Origin: Heyndrickxia camelliae
Lineage (GTDB): Bacteria > Bacillota > Bacilli > Bacillales > Bacillaceae_C
Reading direction: 5' to 3'
Length of the DNA: 64,000 bases
Assembly: GCF_002844575.1 (NCBI RefSeq)
Contig: NZ_PIQO01000003.1
Coordinates: 62,001-126,000 of the forward strand
This document shows positions 17,732-26,504 of the stretch, piece by piece. The notes below the pieces were generated by a model, which ran no database searches, was not told where the DNA came from, and saw nothing but the letters and a program-made list of their open reading frames with translations. Position 1 is the first letter of the stretch; each line of letters starts with the position of its first letter. A program made the translations under genes and the position numbers.

Positions 17732-18421
17732 CTATGATAATGAAGAAATGAATTGATATGTCATAGGGGCAAATTTTTTCAATTGCATTTTCGTCTCATT
17801 AGAATAGTAAAACATCGCAAAGCATTCAGCAAAGTATTCTTCCTGATAAGAAATAAAATAATCATTGCCTGGAAACAGTTTGGATGCTTCCGATTTCCAA
17901 ATGGGGATAAACGCCTGCACCTTTTTACCATTGTACAGATAATGCTCCAATGAATGAGCAAGTTCATGAAGCTCCAGATTAACTGAACCGTGCCCTTTTC
18001 CTTTATCACTATAACCGATTTTCACCAGAACTATCTTAGAACCGCCAATTCCTGGTACATCATCCCATTTAATGGAATGGTTTTGATAACCTCTTGGTGT
18101 CTTTCCTTTTAAATAGGCTGCTGACGGATTATCTGTCAATTTGCCGACAAATAATTTAATTTTTATGCCTTTGTTATCCGCCTTTTCTAAAATGGATGGT
18201 GGCAAATAGTTTAACCTGGTAAGGATTTTTCTTACTTCTTCCTTATCATAATTAGATTGCTTTGGCAAAACAACCATATCCCCCAGTAATGCCTCAGAAT
18301 GTAAATGAACAGATGAATAAAGAGCACTATTCATTAATAATATACCATCTAAAGATGGTTTTGATAGACCTAAAAGTAAAATCGCACATAAAACAAAAAG
18401 ATATGCTATTTTTTTGCGCAT
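17732..18421 (-). CDS. Secreted Pro-Pro endopeptidase / anthrax lethal factor-like metalloprotease
   Basis: A 229-residue exported protein of the ATLF-like (M34/PPEP) group, a family that includes Clostridioides difficile PPEP-1 and the catalytic domain of anthrax lethal factor. The N-terminus is a signal peptide or anchor (KK then LFVLCAILLLGL). The gluzincin motif HELAH (152-156) is followed by the family's YFISYQEEYFAECFAMFYY (188-206), holding the third zinc ligand Glu and the Tyr. At this size it is a stand-alone enzyme like PPEP-1, not a toxin with a cell-binding domain. PPEPs cut between two prolines in surface proteins; whether this one does is inference. It is followed after 18 bp by thyA and may be co-transcribed. 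Confidence 0.82.
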   Translation of the reverse strand: MRKKIAYLFVLCAILLLGLSKPSLDGILLMNSALYSSVHLHSEALLGDMVVLPKQSNYDKEEVRKILTRLNYLPPSILEKADNKGIKIKLFVGKLTDNPSAAYLKGKTPRGYQNHSIKWDDVPGIGGSKIVLVKIGYSDKGKGHGSVNLELHELAHSLEHYLYNGKKVQAFIPIWKSEASKLFPGNDYFISYQEEYFAECFAMFYYSNETKMQLKKFAPMTYQFISSLS

Positions 18422-18652
18422 ATGAATGCACTTCCTATGTTAATTGCTTTGCAGTTTAGGAGTTTCATTATATCATAGAGTGAATTCATTATTTATCATT
18501 CATTGCTGGCATAATTAGTAAAAAAAGGAGACATGCTTAGTAAAGTTTTTTGAGTAGAATATATTAAATATAAGGATACTAATTCCATAAAAAATGATAT
18601 TCATGCCGTTTTTTAAGCCATTTATTATCTATTGCAAAACTTGCGCAGAATT

Positions 18653-19681
18653 TCATAGCTGTCTAAATTTTTTCAATGCTAATGTATTTAGTAAAAATAA
18701 TAGAAGTGCATAGGAGATTTGGCCAAGCAGATAACCCCAAATTTGAAAAAAACTGTCTCCATAAACCATGACAGCTTTAATCGCTGCTGCACCATAATAA
18801 ATAGGCATAATATAGCACAGATCCCCAAGATGATATGGAATTAAGTCTAAAGGTATCAACCCCGAGAAAAACACTTGTGGAATGATGGTAAATGGAATCA
18901 TCTGTACCAATTGCAGTTCTGTACTGGCAAATACAGAAATCATGGCACCATACGAAACTGCAGTCACGGCTAATAATACCATTGCAAGCAGAATCCAACC
19001 AATGTTCCCAACCGAACTTAATTTCAAGACAAAAATAGAATAGAATACAATAAGAACAGCTTGAATGACTGCAAACACACTATACCCTAGGGTATAACCA
19101 AGTATGACCTCGCTGCGTTTTATTGGCGTCATTAACAACCTTTCTAATGTCCCACCGCTTCGCTCTCTCACAAGTGCCATTCCTGAAATAATAAACACTA
19201 GGAAAAATGAGAACAACGCAAGAAAAACATAGCCAAGAGTATCAAATGTTGACGCTTCTTGTTTTCCATATACATAGGATATATTTATTTTTGCTGAAGG
19301 ATTCAAGGCGGCCATCGCTTTCTGAATCTCAGAAGCTGCCTTCGCTCCTTTTTTTGAAGCCTCATACAACGTTATTTCCATTCCGGAATTTTTGTCTAGA
19401 TTAAAAACTGCATCCACATGTTGATGATCCATCAAATAGTGTTTTGCATGTTGAACATGGTTGTTCGAAATATTTACAACTTTTAAGTCTTGCGCTTTCA
19501 ACGAGGTTACAATAGAGGCTTTTATAGCATGTTGATTAATTCCAACTGTCGGCACATAATCGGAATCCCCTAATAGGAAATAAACCAAGGTCAAAATCAA
19601 TAGTGGTGCAACTATGATCATCATCACACTACGTTTGTCATTCATTGTTTGACGGATCACACGTTTGGCTAAATATATCAT
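18653..19681 (-). CDS. ABC-2 type exporter permease
   Basis: A 342-residue permease of the ABC-2/YhgE-like type: one N-terminal helix (about 20-38), a large extracytoplasmic domain (40-155) and five C-terminal helices (about 160-340) with the family motif GMALVRERSGGTLERLLMTPIKRSEVILGY. Together with the ATPase it would export a drug, lipid or peptide. Its ATG shares one base with the stop of the upstream ATPase gene (TAATG), so the two are translationally coupled. Confidence 0.92.
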   Translation of the reverse strand: MIYLAKRVIRQTMNDKRSVMMIIVAPLLILTLVYFLLGDSDYVPTVGINQHAIKASIVTSLKAQDLKVVNISNNHVQHAKHYLMDHQHVDAVFNLDKNSGMEITLYEASKKGAKAASEIQKAMAALNPSAKINISYVYGKQEASTFDTLGYVFLALFSFFLVFIISGMALVRERSGGTLERLLMTPIKRSEVILGYTLGYSVFAVIQAVLIVFYSIFVLKLSSVGNIGWILLAMVLLAVTAVSYGAMISVFASTELQLVQMIPFTIIPQVFFSGLIPLDLIPYHLGDLCYIMPIYYGAAAIKAVMVYGDSFFQIWGYLLGQISYALLLFLLNTLALKKFRQL

Positions 19682-20412
19682 TAATCATCACCGCCTCCGA
19701 TTGTTCTGGAAGCAATGAAAAATAGTTCTTCGACTCGTCCGCTTTCTGTTTTTGCAAGCAGCAAATTCACAGCATCATATTGAATCAAAGAACCATTATA
19801 AATGAGTGCCGCTTTATCGCACTCTGTTACTTCATCCATTACATGTGTGGAAACGATGATAGTTGTTCCTGATTTTTTGAGTTGCTGAAATTGATTCCAA
19901 ATCTTGCGACGTAGCACAGGATCGATTCCAACTGTCGGTTCATCTAAGAATAGTACTTCCGGTTGGTGGAAAATGGAAACTGCTAATGAAAGCCGCTTCT
20001 TCATTCCACCGGAAAAATTCTTCACTAGTTTCTTTCGATGCTCGGTTAAATCCACTATAGTAAGGACTTTATCTATTCGCTTTTCCAATTGACTTTTATT
20101 CAAATCGTAAAGACCTCCAAAAAAATGTAAATTGTCTTCAGCAGAAAGATCGTCGTACAATGCATCATTCTGCGGCATGAATCCTATCTTTTTTAACATA
20201 TTCCGATTAGGCATTGGCACGTCCGCAAATTGAATAGTTCCTTTATCCGGTGTAATTGCTCCAATCATCAAACGAATCATTGTTGTTTTCCCCGAACCAG
20301 AAGGACCAAGCAAACAACATATTTCTCCCGTCGGTATTGTAAATGAGATATCTTTTATCACTTGTTTCTTTTCAAAGCTTTTACAGACATGAGAGACCTT
20401 AATATCCATCAT
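19681..20412 (-). CDS. ABC transporter ATP-binding protein
   Basis: ATPase of the ABC-2 exporter. Walker A GPSGSGKTT, Q-loop MPQNDALYDDLSAEDNL, signature FSGGMKKRLSLA, Walker B VLFLDEPTVGID and switch His in STHVMDE are all present, so it should be active. The start is the first of two ATGs at 20412, after GGGGGTGG; the longer frame to 20427 overlaps that site. First gene of the operon; regulated most likely by the divergent TetR protein. Confidence 0.94.
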   Translation of the reverse strand: MMDIKVSHVCKSFEKKQVIKDISFTIPTGEICCLLGPSGSGKTTMIRLMIGAITPDKGTIQFADVPMPNRNMLKKIGFMPQNDALYDDLSAEDNLHFFGGLYDLNKSQLEKRIDKVLTIVDLTEHRKKLVKNFSGGMKKRLSLAVSIFHQPEVLFLDEPTVGIDPVLRRKIWNQFQQLKKSGTTIIVSTHVMDEVTECDKAALIYNGSLIQYDAVNLLLAKTESGRVEELFFIASRTIGGGDD

Positions 20413-20473
20413 GCTCCACCCCCACATTTGAAATTACAATTGTTTCAATTCCCTTCTTTTCGGTTAAAATAAT

Positions 20474-20489
20474 AAACAACGTGTTGTTT
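20474..20489. promoter_or_regulatory. Candidate TetR operator
   Basis: AAACAAC-GT-GTTGTTT, a perfect 7-bp inverted repeat with 2-bp centre, about 62 bp upstream of the ABC operon and 120 bp upstream of the TetR gene. Position and symmetry fit a TetR dimer site; binding is inference. Confidence 0.6.
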
Positions 20490-20608
20490 TGTTTATCTAA
20501 AATTATAATTTTGGTTTAAAAGGTAAGCAATAATCAGAAATTGTGGATATGTCGGTTATCCAACACCTTTTGCAAATGTGTCTATAAAAAATTGGAGGAG
20601 GATACGGT

Positions 20609-21226
20609 ATGATAGATAATAGTTCAGATTTACGAGTTATTCGTACAAGAGAAGCCATCAAGAATGCCTTGATAGAACTAATAGATGAAAAAGGTTTTGA
20701 GGCGATTACTGTTAAAGACATTACAACTAGGGCAAAGATCAATCGCGGAACTTTTTATAGTCATTATCAGGATAAGTATGATTTAATGACAAAATGTGAG
20801 GAAGAAGTGATGAATGAGTTAGCGGAAAAGATAGTAGAAAACTTTCCGAGTATCATTGAAAATTTAGGAGCTAACTCAACGAATTCAACGCCCTTTACTA
20901 TTCTTCTTCCCTTTTTTGAATATTTATATCGTAACAAGGGACTTATGAAGGCACTGTTGGATCCAAAAGGTGACTTATCATTCCAAACAAGATTGAAAGA
21001 ATTTATGTTAAAAACCCTATTCGAAAATAATAGAACCCCGATTCTTAAGGAAAAAAATCTGTTAGTTCCGCCTGAATATTTAATTTCCTATATTGGTTCA
21101 GCACATTTAGGTGTTATTCAACAATGGTTAAATAAGGATCAAAAGGAATCCCCACAAGAGATAGCTCGAATTATATCCACATTGTCGATAAATGGTCCAT
21201 TTTTTGCGGCAGGTTTGAAAAAGTAA
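20609..21226 (+). CDS. TetR/AcrR-family regulator
   Basis: A 205-residue dimeric repressor. The HTH is clear: ALIELIDEKGFEAITVKDITTRAKINRGTFYSHYQDKYDL (about 20-58). The C-terminal ligand domain is of the TetR_C_33 type often seen beside ABC-2 exporters. It is transcribed away from the exporter operon and probably represses it, and itself, through the palindrome at 20474. Start ATG 20609 after GGAGGAGG. Note that the start codon is preceded by a good site, so no longer form is needed. Confidence 0.9.
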   Translation: MIDNSSDLRVIRTREAIKNALIELIDEKGFEAITVKDITTRAKINRGTFYSHYQDKYDLMTKCEEEVMNELAEKIVENFPSIIENLGANSTNSTPFTILLPFFEYLYRNKGLMKALLDPKGDLSFQTRLKEFMLKTLFENNRTPILKEKNLLVPPEYLISYIGSAHLGVIQQWLNKDQKESPQEIARIISTLSINGPFFAAGLKK

Positions 21227-21331
21227 TGGATAGATGGTTAGTAGCTACTTTTTGATACTTACCTATTTTTTACTTTTTGGTTCAATTTTAGGTATTCACT
21301 ACTAATGCCACCACAAGTTTCCCAAAATGAT

Positions 21332-21365
21332 AAACGCACAGATATCCAATTACTGTGCGTTTTCG
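21332..21365 (+). terminator. Terminator of TetR gene
   Basis: AAACGCACAG / CTGTGCGTTT, a 10-bp perfect stem with an 11-nt loop and T's on the + strand. Confidence 0.85.
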
Positions 21366-21411
21366 GTGTATTTTACTATGATTTTCATTACCATTTAATG
21401 GGTATTTCAGA

Positions 21412-21999
21412 TTAAGCACTCATCCATTTTGGCGGAGTGTTTTTATCCCAGTATATTGTACCGAGTGCATAATGTTTTTGATAATTATCATATTGCACAT
21501 GGTAGTGAAAATTAAAATAATATCCATCCATTGGTGGATGGTCTCTTCTTACATGAAAGCGAATAATATCCTCATTGGTATCTGTGTTATAAATATGGAA
21601 AATTTTCTCTCCCACGCCCCCGCTTGGCGATTCAGAAACCGCCAAGGAGTCTAGCTTTTCTTCTGGATACTCAGCAATGGTCATTTCAATAGCATTTTGT
21701 ATATTTGGTAAAATAACCTGTCTAAATTCATCTTCAATCACAGGTGCTATTTTCACGCCAAATTTCTCTATTGATTGTTTTTCCGCTTCCTGCATGACAG
21801 TGTTAATAAATCGTTCCTTATCATCCTTCGTTTCCTCTAATGTTGAATAATTTTGATTTTGTGACTGTTGATTATGCTTTTGCTGTTCTGATTTATCAAC
21901 GTCCTGATTCCCATTCCAAAAAGCATGTGTGGGAGTAACCATTCCAAATGTAAAGATGGAAACGAGTACAACAATCGATTTTTTCATCCATTTCTTCAC
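21412..21999 (-). CDS. ypjP: YpjP-like exported protein
   Basis: A 195-residue secreted or wall-associated protein of the YpjP family, unknown function. Signal peptide 1-27 (KKWMKKSIVVLVSIFTFG, cleavage near THA-F), a Gln/Asn-rich linker (34-55) and the conserved C-terminal domain with SPSGGVGEKIFHIYN, FHVRRDHPPMDGYYFNFHYH and IYWDKNTPPKWMSA, the last being the family's diagnostic end. Start GTG 21999 after GGGGAGG. In B. subtilis ypjP also lies near the thymidylate synthase gene. Confidence 0.88.
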   Translation of the reverse strand: MKKWMKKSIVVLVSIFTFGMVTPTHAFWNGNQDVDKSEQQKHNQQSQNQNYSTLEETKDDKERFINTVMQEAEKQSIEKFGVKIAPVIEDEFRQVILPNIQNAIEMTIAEYPEEKLDSLAVSESPSGGVGEKIFHIYNTDTNEDIIRFHVRRDHPPMDGYYFNFHYHVQYDNYQKHYALGTIYWDKNTPPKWMSA

Positions 22000-22213
22000 G
22001 GCTACCTCCCCTTTCCCACATATTGTTTTCGTTATTTATTTTGTATTATGCTTTCATTCTATTATGGAAAATGTTTATTAAATCAATCTTAATTTTTCAT
22101 TATATATCTATTATTTTACACTGAAACGTTTTCTTTTTATAGGGAGATTTTGTCTAAATTGTTTCCATTTTTCGAAGTTTACCTTTTCCCCCCTAATTAG
22201 TAGCATATAAAAA

Positions 22214-22234
22214 TAGGAGTGTTCAATACACCCC
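22214..22234 (-). terminator. Terminator of brxA
   Basis: GGGGTGT / ACACTCC with one G-T pair and a TATTTTT tail on the minus strand. Confidence 0.65.
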
Positions 22235-22241
22235 CATATTA

Positions 22242-22676
22242 CTAACAATATTTTTGAAAAGAGTCTGTTAAATTATGAACAATTTCTTCTACTTCATGAT
22301 CCTCAATATCATCACGCGGAATAAAATGTAAAACTTCCTTCCCTTTAAGAATAGCCATGGAAGGAGAAGACGGTTCATAATTTACAAAATACTCTCGCAT
22401 TTTAGCAGTAGCTTCTTTGTCTTGACCAGCAAAAACTGTTACAAGATGGTCTGGTTTTTTGGAGCTTGTTTGAACAGCTTGCACTGCAGCAGGTCTTGCT
22501 AATCCTGCGGCACATCCACAAACGGAATTGACAACCACAAGAGTAGTGCCTTCCACAGATTCCATAAATGTTTCTACGTCTTGAGCAGTAGCAAGCTCTT
22601 TGAAATTCGCCTGAACAAGTTCTTCTCTCATCGGTTTTACTATTTGTTTCATATACTCTTCATATGCCATTGACAT
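22242..22676 (-). CDS. brxA: Bacilliredoxin BrxA
   Basis: Removes bacillithiol from S-bacillithiolated proteins. The redox motif is CGC at residues 53-55 (VNSVCGCAAG), as in B. subtilis BrxA (YphP), within a thioredoxin-like fold of 144 residues. Other conserved parts: MKQIVKPMREEL, VFAGQDKEATAKMREYF and SPSMAILKGKEVLHFIPR. Three in-frame ATGs follow AGGAGG; the second (22676) has the best spacing. It lies 24 bp downstream of the HEAT-repeat gene, probably in one operon. Confidence 0.94.
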   Translation of the reverse strand: MSMAYEEYMKQIVKPMREELVQANFKELATAQDVETFMESVEGTTLVVVNSVCGCAAGLARPAAVQAVQTSSKKPDHLVTVFAGQDKEATAKMREYFVNYEPSSPSMAILKGKEVLHFIPRDDIEDHEVEEIVHNLTDSFQKYC

Positions 22677-22700
22677 TTTCATTTCCTCCTAAAATTCTAT

Positions 22701-23825
22701 TTAATTAGACTTTCTAGCTTCTGTCATCTGCTTCCAAACAGAACCTTGAGCAGCTTCCCCACCCTCGATCCTTTCAATCGCCATTTTTACTTGAAGCCGA
22801 ACTTCAAACTCTGGATCATTCTCTGCTTCCTTTAAGGCTGGAAGTGCTGACTCATCTCCTTCTTCATAAAGAAACATAGCTGCCCGCCAACGGACTATTT
22901 TACTAGAATCTTTTAAAGCATCTGCCATTGGCATAATAGCTTCTTTAAAACCGAGATCCGACAATGCGTCTCCTGCTGTTCTTCTAACCGTGACTACCTT
23001 GTCTTTCAACCCTTTGTAAAGGTAAGGAAGCACCACTCTATCTTTAATCATGCCAAAATACACAACGGCCAATCTTCGAATTGATGCCTTTTCATCCTGA
23101 AGGGCTTTTTCAAGAACGGGTAGATCCTCGAGGGTTGGATCCTCCATTTGTTCTAATAGCTGATATCGTTTACGCCAATCCGGATCATCTAACATCTCAA
23201 CTGTTACCTTTTGCATTTTCTTCTTTTCTAACTCTGCGGTTGGATTTTGAGCGACAGATACAATTTTATTTAGACGTTCGTCAGGATAGGCAGCAATGAT
23301 TTCTTCTACCACTTCATTTCCAACTTGCTCTAAATCTCCGTATCGTACACCTTGTTCTTTCCATTTTCTTAAGAAAACATAATTATCTCCAGGAAGCTGT
23401 GCTTTTTGCATTGCCTCCAAAAAGTTTCCAGGTAAACCAAAACGTTTTTCTTGATCCCCTTCCACCAGTTTTACCTGCAAAGGTATTCCCTTAAACATTT
23501 GAATGAAGACATTTACTTCACCAAAGTGTTCATTTATTTTTTGGTCTTGTGTATTCTGCCTTAGATCCTCTTCACCAAATGCTAATCTAATTTTTGGTAA
23601 AATATCCTGCCAATCTACACGCCCATTCCGTTCTACTGCAAGGAAGTCCGCAACATGGTAAACCCCCTTCACACCTTCTATACCAAGGATAGTTTGAATA
23701 ATTGACGGGGCATCTTCGGCATGCTCTGCTTTATAATTGGAACTTTTTCCAGCAGGCAATTCTTCATTTAAGATTATTTTCATTGTATTCGGACTTGGGG
23801 TAGGTTCTATCGTAACTATTTTCAT
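22701..23825 (-). CDS. ypgR: YpgR / conserved virulence factor C family (NifU-N plus HEAT repeats)
   Basis: A 374-residue cytosolic protein: an Nfu N-terminal domain (1-87, EPTPSPNTMKIIL and GIEGVKGVYHVADFLAVER), a linker domain, and about four HEAT-like repeats from residue 215 on (DEKASIRRLAVVYFG; DKVVTVRRTAGDALS; DSSKIVRWRAAMFLYEEGD; DPEFEVRLQVKMAIER). It equals B. subtilis YpgR and S. aureus CvfC; loss of CvfC lowers virulence in Staphylococcus, the mechanism being unknown. Fe-S scaffold cysteines of true Nfu are missing. Operon with brxA, which suggests a link to thiol redox state. Confidence 0.9.
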   Translation of the reverse strand: MKIVTIEPTPSPNTMKIILNEELPAGKSSNYKAEHAEDAPSIIQTILGIEGVKGVYHVADFLAVERNGRVDWQDILPKIRLAFGEEDLRQNTQDQKINEHFGEVNVFIQMFKGIPLQVKLVEGDQEKRFGLPGNFLEAMQKAQLPGDNYVFLRKWKEQGVRYGDLEQVGNEVVEEIIAAYPDERLNKIVSVAQNPTAELEKKKMQKVTVEMLDDPDWRKRYQLLEQMEDPTLEDLPVLEKALQDEKASIRRLAVVYFGMIKDRVVLPYLYKGLKDKVVTVRRTAGDALSDLGFKEAIMPMADALKDSSKIVRWRAAMFLYEEGDESALPALKEAENDPEFEVRLQVKMAIERIEGGEAAQGSVWKQMTEARKSN

Positions 23826-23860
23826 TTGATTTTCACCTCTTTAATCTTTGCTATGGTTGA

Positions 23861-25735
23861 TTACACTAATTCAGACAAATATGTCCATCTTTCAATTAAC
23901 TTCTCTAACGTTTCATCTTGTACCGCAATTTCATCCATAATCTTTTGTGCTTTTTCAAAATCACTACCAATATTATTTAACTCTTCTTGAAGCGATTCTA
24001 TTTTCTGCTCTGTCTGGGCTATTTTTTCATCGATTTCTTCCCATTCTTTTTTCTCCATGTAACTCATTTTTTTTGTTTTATTATTTACCCTTTTAGCTAC
24101 ACTAGGAGCAGTTTCCTTTATTTCTTTTCTGGCTTCTGCCTGTTTTATATCTAGATATTCACTGTACGTACCAAAAAAACGATTTATATTTCCATCACCA
24201 TTAAAGATTAATAGCTGATCTGCCGTTTTGTCTAGATAATATCTATCATGTGAAACAGATATAACAACTCCCGGAAATTCCTCTAAATAGTCTTCTAATA
24301 CGGTCAAGGTTTGCGTATCCAAATCATTAGTAGGCTCATCAAGCAGTAGTACATTTGGTTTCTCCATTAGAAGTCTTAATAAATATAATCTTCGTTTTTC
24401 TCCTCCGGATAATTTCCGAATCGGTGTTCCATGAGAATATAAGGGAAACAAAAATCTTTCTAGCATTTGCGCGGCTGATATCGTATCACCATCTTTAGTA
24501 ATTACGGAATCTCCATATTCCCGAATATATTCAATCATTCTTTTCGATTCATCCATATCTTCGTTTTCTTGCTTATAATATGCGATTTTAACAGTCTGCC
24601 CTGTTATTATAGTTCCACCAGTTAAGGGAATGGATCCAGCTATGAGATTCATGAAAGTCGACTTCCCACTTCCATTTTTACCAATGATACCGATTCTGTC
24701 TCCAGGTTTTACAAGCCAGTTAAAGTCTTTTAAAATAACTCGTTCTCCAAAAGATTTGAAAGCATCTACGAATTCAAACACTTGCTTTCCAAGTCGGCTA
24801 CCTTGAATAGCAAAATCAACATTCTCATTAGACTTAACTTTTCCTATAGAACCTTCTAGCTCTTCAAAACGATCGATTCTTGCTTTTTGCTTTGTAGATC
24901 TTGCCTTTGCACCACGTCTCATCCAGGCAAGTTCATTCCGGTAAAGATTCTTTCTTTTACTTTCTGCTGCTAGATTTTCTTCTTCTCTAATTGATTTTGC
25001 TTCGATGAAATCTTGATAATTACCTTTGTAAGAATAAAGCTTACCATGGTCTAATTCAAATATTCGATTAACCACAGAGTCTAAGAAATAACGGTCATGT
25101 GTTACAAGTAATACCGCACCAGGATATTTATTTAAATAATCCTCCAACCATTTAACGGATTCATAATCCAAATGATTGGTTGGTTCATCCAAAATTAGTA
25201 AATCAGGTGTTTCAATTAAAACCTGCGCTAAAGCAACTCGTTTTTTTTGACCCCCGGAAAGATTTCCAGTTTGTACGGAATAATCGAGTATCCCCAATTT
25301 GGTCAGAATTGTTTTGGCATTTGCATTTGCATCCCAAGCATTTTGAGCATCCATTTGTTTATGCAATGAGAATAATTGATCTTGCAAGTCTGCATTAGAA
25401 GGGTCCCTCTCCAATTTCATTAATAAAGTTTCATATGCTTTAAATAGTTGGATAATGGCTGCTTCTCCCTGGAAGACTTGCTCTAAGACCGTTAATTCAG
25501 GATTTAATTCCGGATTTTGTGATAAATATCCGATAGAATATTGATTTGGATGGATGATCTCTCCAGAATCAGTTTCATCCACTTTTGCTAAAATTTTAAG
25601 CAAACTTGATTTTCCTGTTCCGTTTACCCCAATAATTCCTATTCTTTCCTTTTCGCTTATGTGAAAAGAAATTTGGTTAAAAAGTTGTTTTTCACCATAT
25701 GTTTTTGAAAGCCCTTCAACCGTTATTGACTTCAT
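23861..25735 (-). CDS. yfmR: ABC-F family ATPase, YfmR/Uup type
   Basis: Soluble translation-associated ATPase of the ABC-F class with two ABC domains, an inter-domain arm and a C-terminal coiled coil. First Walker A GVNGTGKSS and signature LSGGQKKRVALA; second Walker A GKNGSGKSTF and signature LSGGEKRRLYLL; Walker B LLILDEPTNHLD and VLLLDEPTNDLD. The C-terminal 85 residues are a Lys/Glu-rich coiled coil as in Uup, arguing for YfmR rather than the antibiotic-resistance ABC-F. It starts inside the end of ypgQ (20-bp overlap). The family helps ribosomes past difficult sequences. Confidence 0.9.
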   Translation of the reverse strand: MKSITVEGLSKTYGEKQLFNQISFHISEKERIGIIGVNGTGKSSLLKILAKVDETDSGEIIHPNQYSIGYLSQNPELNPELTVLEQVFQGEAAIIQLFKAYETLLMKLERDPSNADLQDQLFSLHKQMDAQNAWDANANAKTILTKLGILDYSVQTGNLSGGQKKRVALAQVLIETPDLLILDEPTNHLDYESVKWLEDYLNKYPGAVLLVTHDRYFLDSVVNRIFELDHGKLYSYKGNYQDFIEAKSIREEENLAAESKRKNLYRNELAWMRRGAKARSTKQKARIDRFEELEGSIGKVKSNENVDFAIQGSRLGKQVFEFVDAFKSFGERVILKDFNWLVKPGDRIGIIGKNGSGKSTFMNLIAGSIPLTGGTIITGQTVKIAYYKQENEDMDESKRMIEYIREYGDSVITKDGDTISAAQMLERFLFPLYSHGTPIRKLSGGEKRRLYLLRLLMEKPNVLLLDEPTNDLDTQTLTVLEDYLEEFPGVVISVSHDRYYLDKTADQLLIFNGDGNINRFFGTYSEYLDIKQAEARKEIKETAPSVAKRVNNKTKKMSYMEKKEWEEIDEKIAQTEQKIESLQEELNNIGSDFEKAQKIMDEIAVQDETLEKLIERWTYLSELV

Positions 25736-26375
25736 AATCACCGTTCCATTCTTTAAAAAACTGCTTTAAAAAGGTTTCTAAATATTGATGTCTTTCCAAA
25801 GCAATTTGTTTACCTGTATTTGTGAGCATTTTATCTTTTAATAATAACAATTTTTCATAAAAATGATGGACAGTCGAGGACTTACCTGTTCTATATTCTT
25901 GAATGGTCATATTTTCTCTGGAGTGTAAATTCGGATCGTAGAGAAGCTGCCCTTTTTTCCCACCATAAGCAAATGCCCTTGCAATTCCAATCGCACCGAT
26001 GGCATCGAGACGATCCGCATCCCTTACGGCCATTTGTTCAAACGTATGTAATGTTGACTCATTACCGCCTTTAAAAGAAATGTTCTCAATTATATCAATT
26101 ATTGCAGATGCTTGAGGAGTGGAAAGTGATAACGATTGTATGAAACTTCTTAATTTATTTTTCCCTTCCTCCAAAGAAGAATTTAATTTTTCATCTGATA
26201 TATCATGAAGTAATGAGGCCATTTCAATCACAAAAAGATCCCCTTGGCCTTCACATTTTGCAATATATAAAGCCAACTTCCGAACTCGATCAATATGGTA
26301 CCAATCATGTCCGGTTGAATCCATTCCCATTTCATGTTGAACAAAGCGTTCCGTTCTTTTAATAATTTGTTTCAC
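25716..26375 (-). CDS. ypgQ: HD-domain phosphohydrolase YpgQ
   Basis: A 219-residue metal-dependent phosphohydrolase. HD superfamily residues are visible: HDWYHIDRVRKLALYIA (first His and Asp), LLHDISDEKL (HD pair) and AVRDADRLDAIGAIGIARAF (Asp). B. subtilis YpgQ hydrolyses nucleotide triphosphates and the gene neighbours ypgR, as here with only yfmR between. Start GTG 26375 after GGGGAGAGG. Its 3' end overlaps yfmR. Confidence 0.88.
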   Translation of the reverse strand: MKQIIKRTERFVQHEMGMDSTGHDWYHIDRVRKLALYIAKCEGQGDLFVIEMASLLHDISDEKLNSSLEEGKNKLRSFIQSLSLSTPQASAIIDIIENISFKGGNESTLHTFEQMAVRDADRLDAIGAIGIARAFAYGGKKGQLLYDPNLHSRENMTIQEYRTGKSSTVHHFYEKLLLLKDKMLTNTGKQIALERHQYLETFLKQFFKEWNGDYEVNNG

Positions 26376-26446
26376 TTGGTTCCTCTCCCCTTAACAACAT
26401 TTTACCATGATTGTATATAAAAAAATATTTACGTGCTTTAAATTAC

Positions 26447-26493
26447 AAATGCACCAAGCGCCTTGCATATCAGTGAACGGATATGCAAGGCGC
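26447..26493 (-). terminator. Hairpin after the amidohydrolase gene
   Basis: GCGCCTTGCATATC (26458-26471) pairs with GATATGCAAGGCGC (26480-26493), a 14-bp perfect stem. The tail has few T's on the minus strand. The flanking AAATGCACCAA also occurs at 36751 beside the structured region there. Confidence 0.65.
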
Positions 26494-26504
26494 CATGTGT
26501 TTTC

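Noticed and set aside
18530-18620. 29-codon hydrophobic minus-strand frame
   Set aside because: No ribosome site and very AT-rich, as expected by chance.
25180-25398. Plus-strand frame inside yfmR, and similar antisense frames in other genes
   Set aside because: Overlaps a clear protein gene, has no ribosome site and no sensible composition.
23861-25735. Antibiotic-resistance ABC-F (Msr/Vga/Lsa type)
   Set aside because: The C-terminal coiled coil and the sequence agree with the housekeeping YfmR/Uup type.
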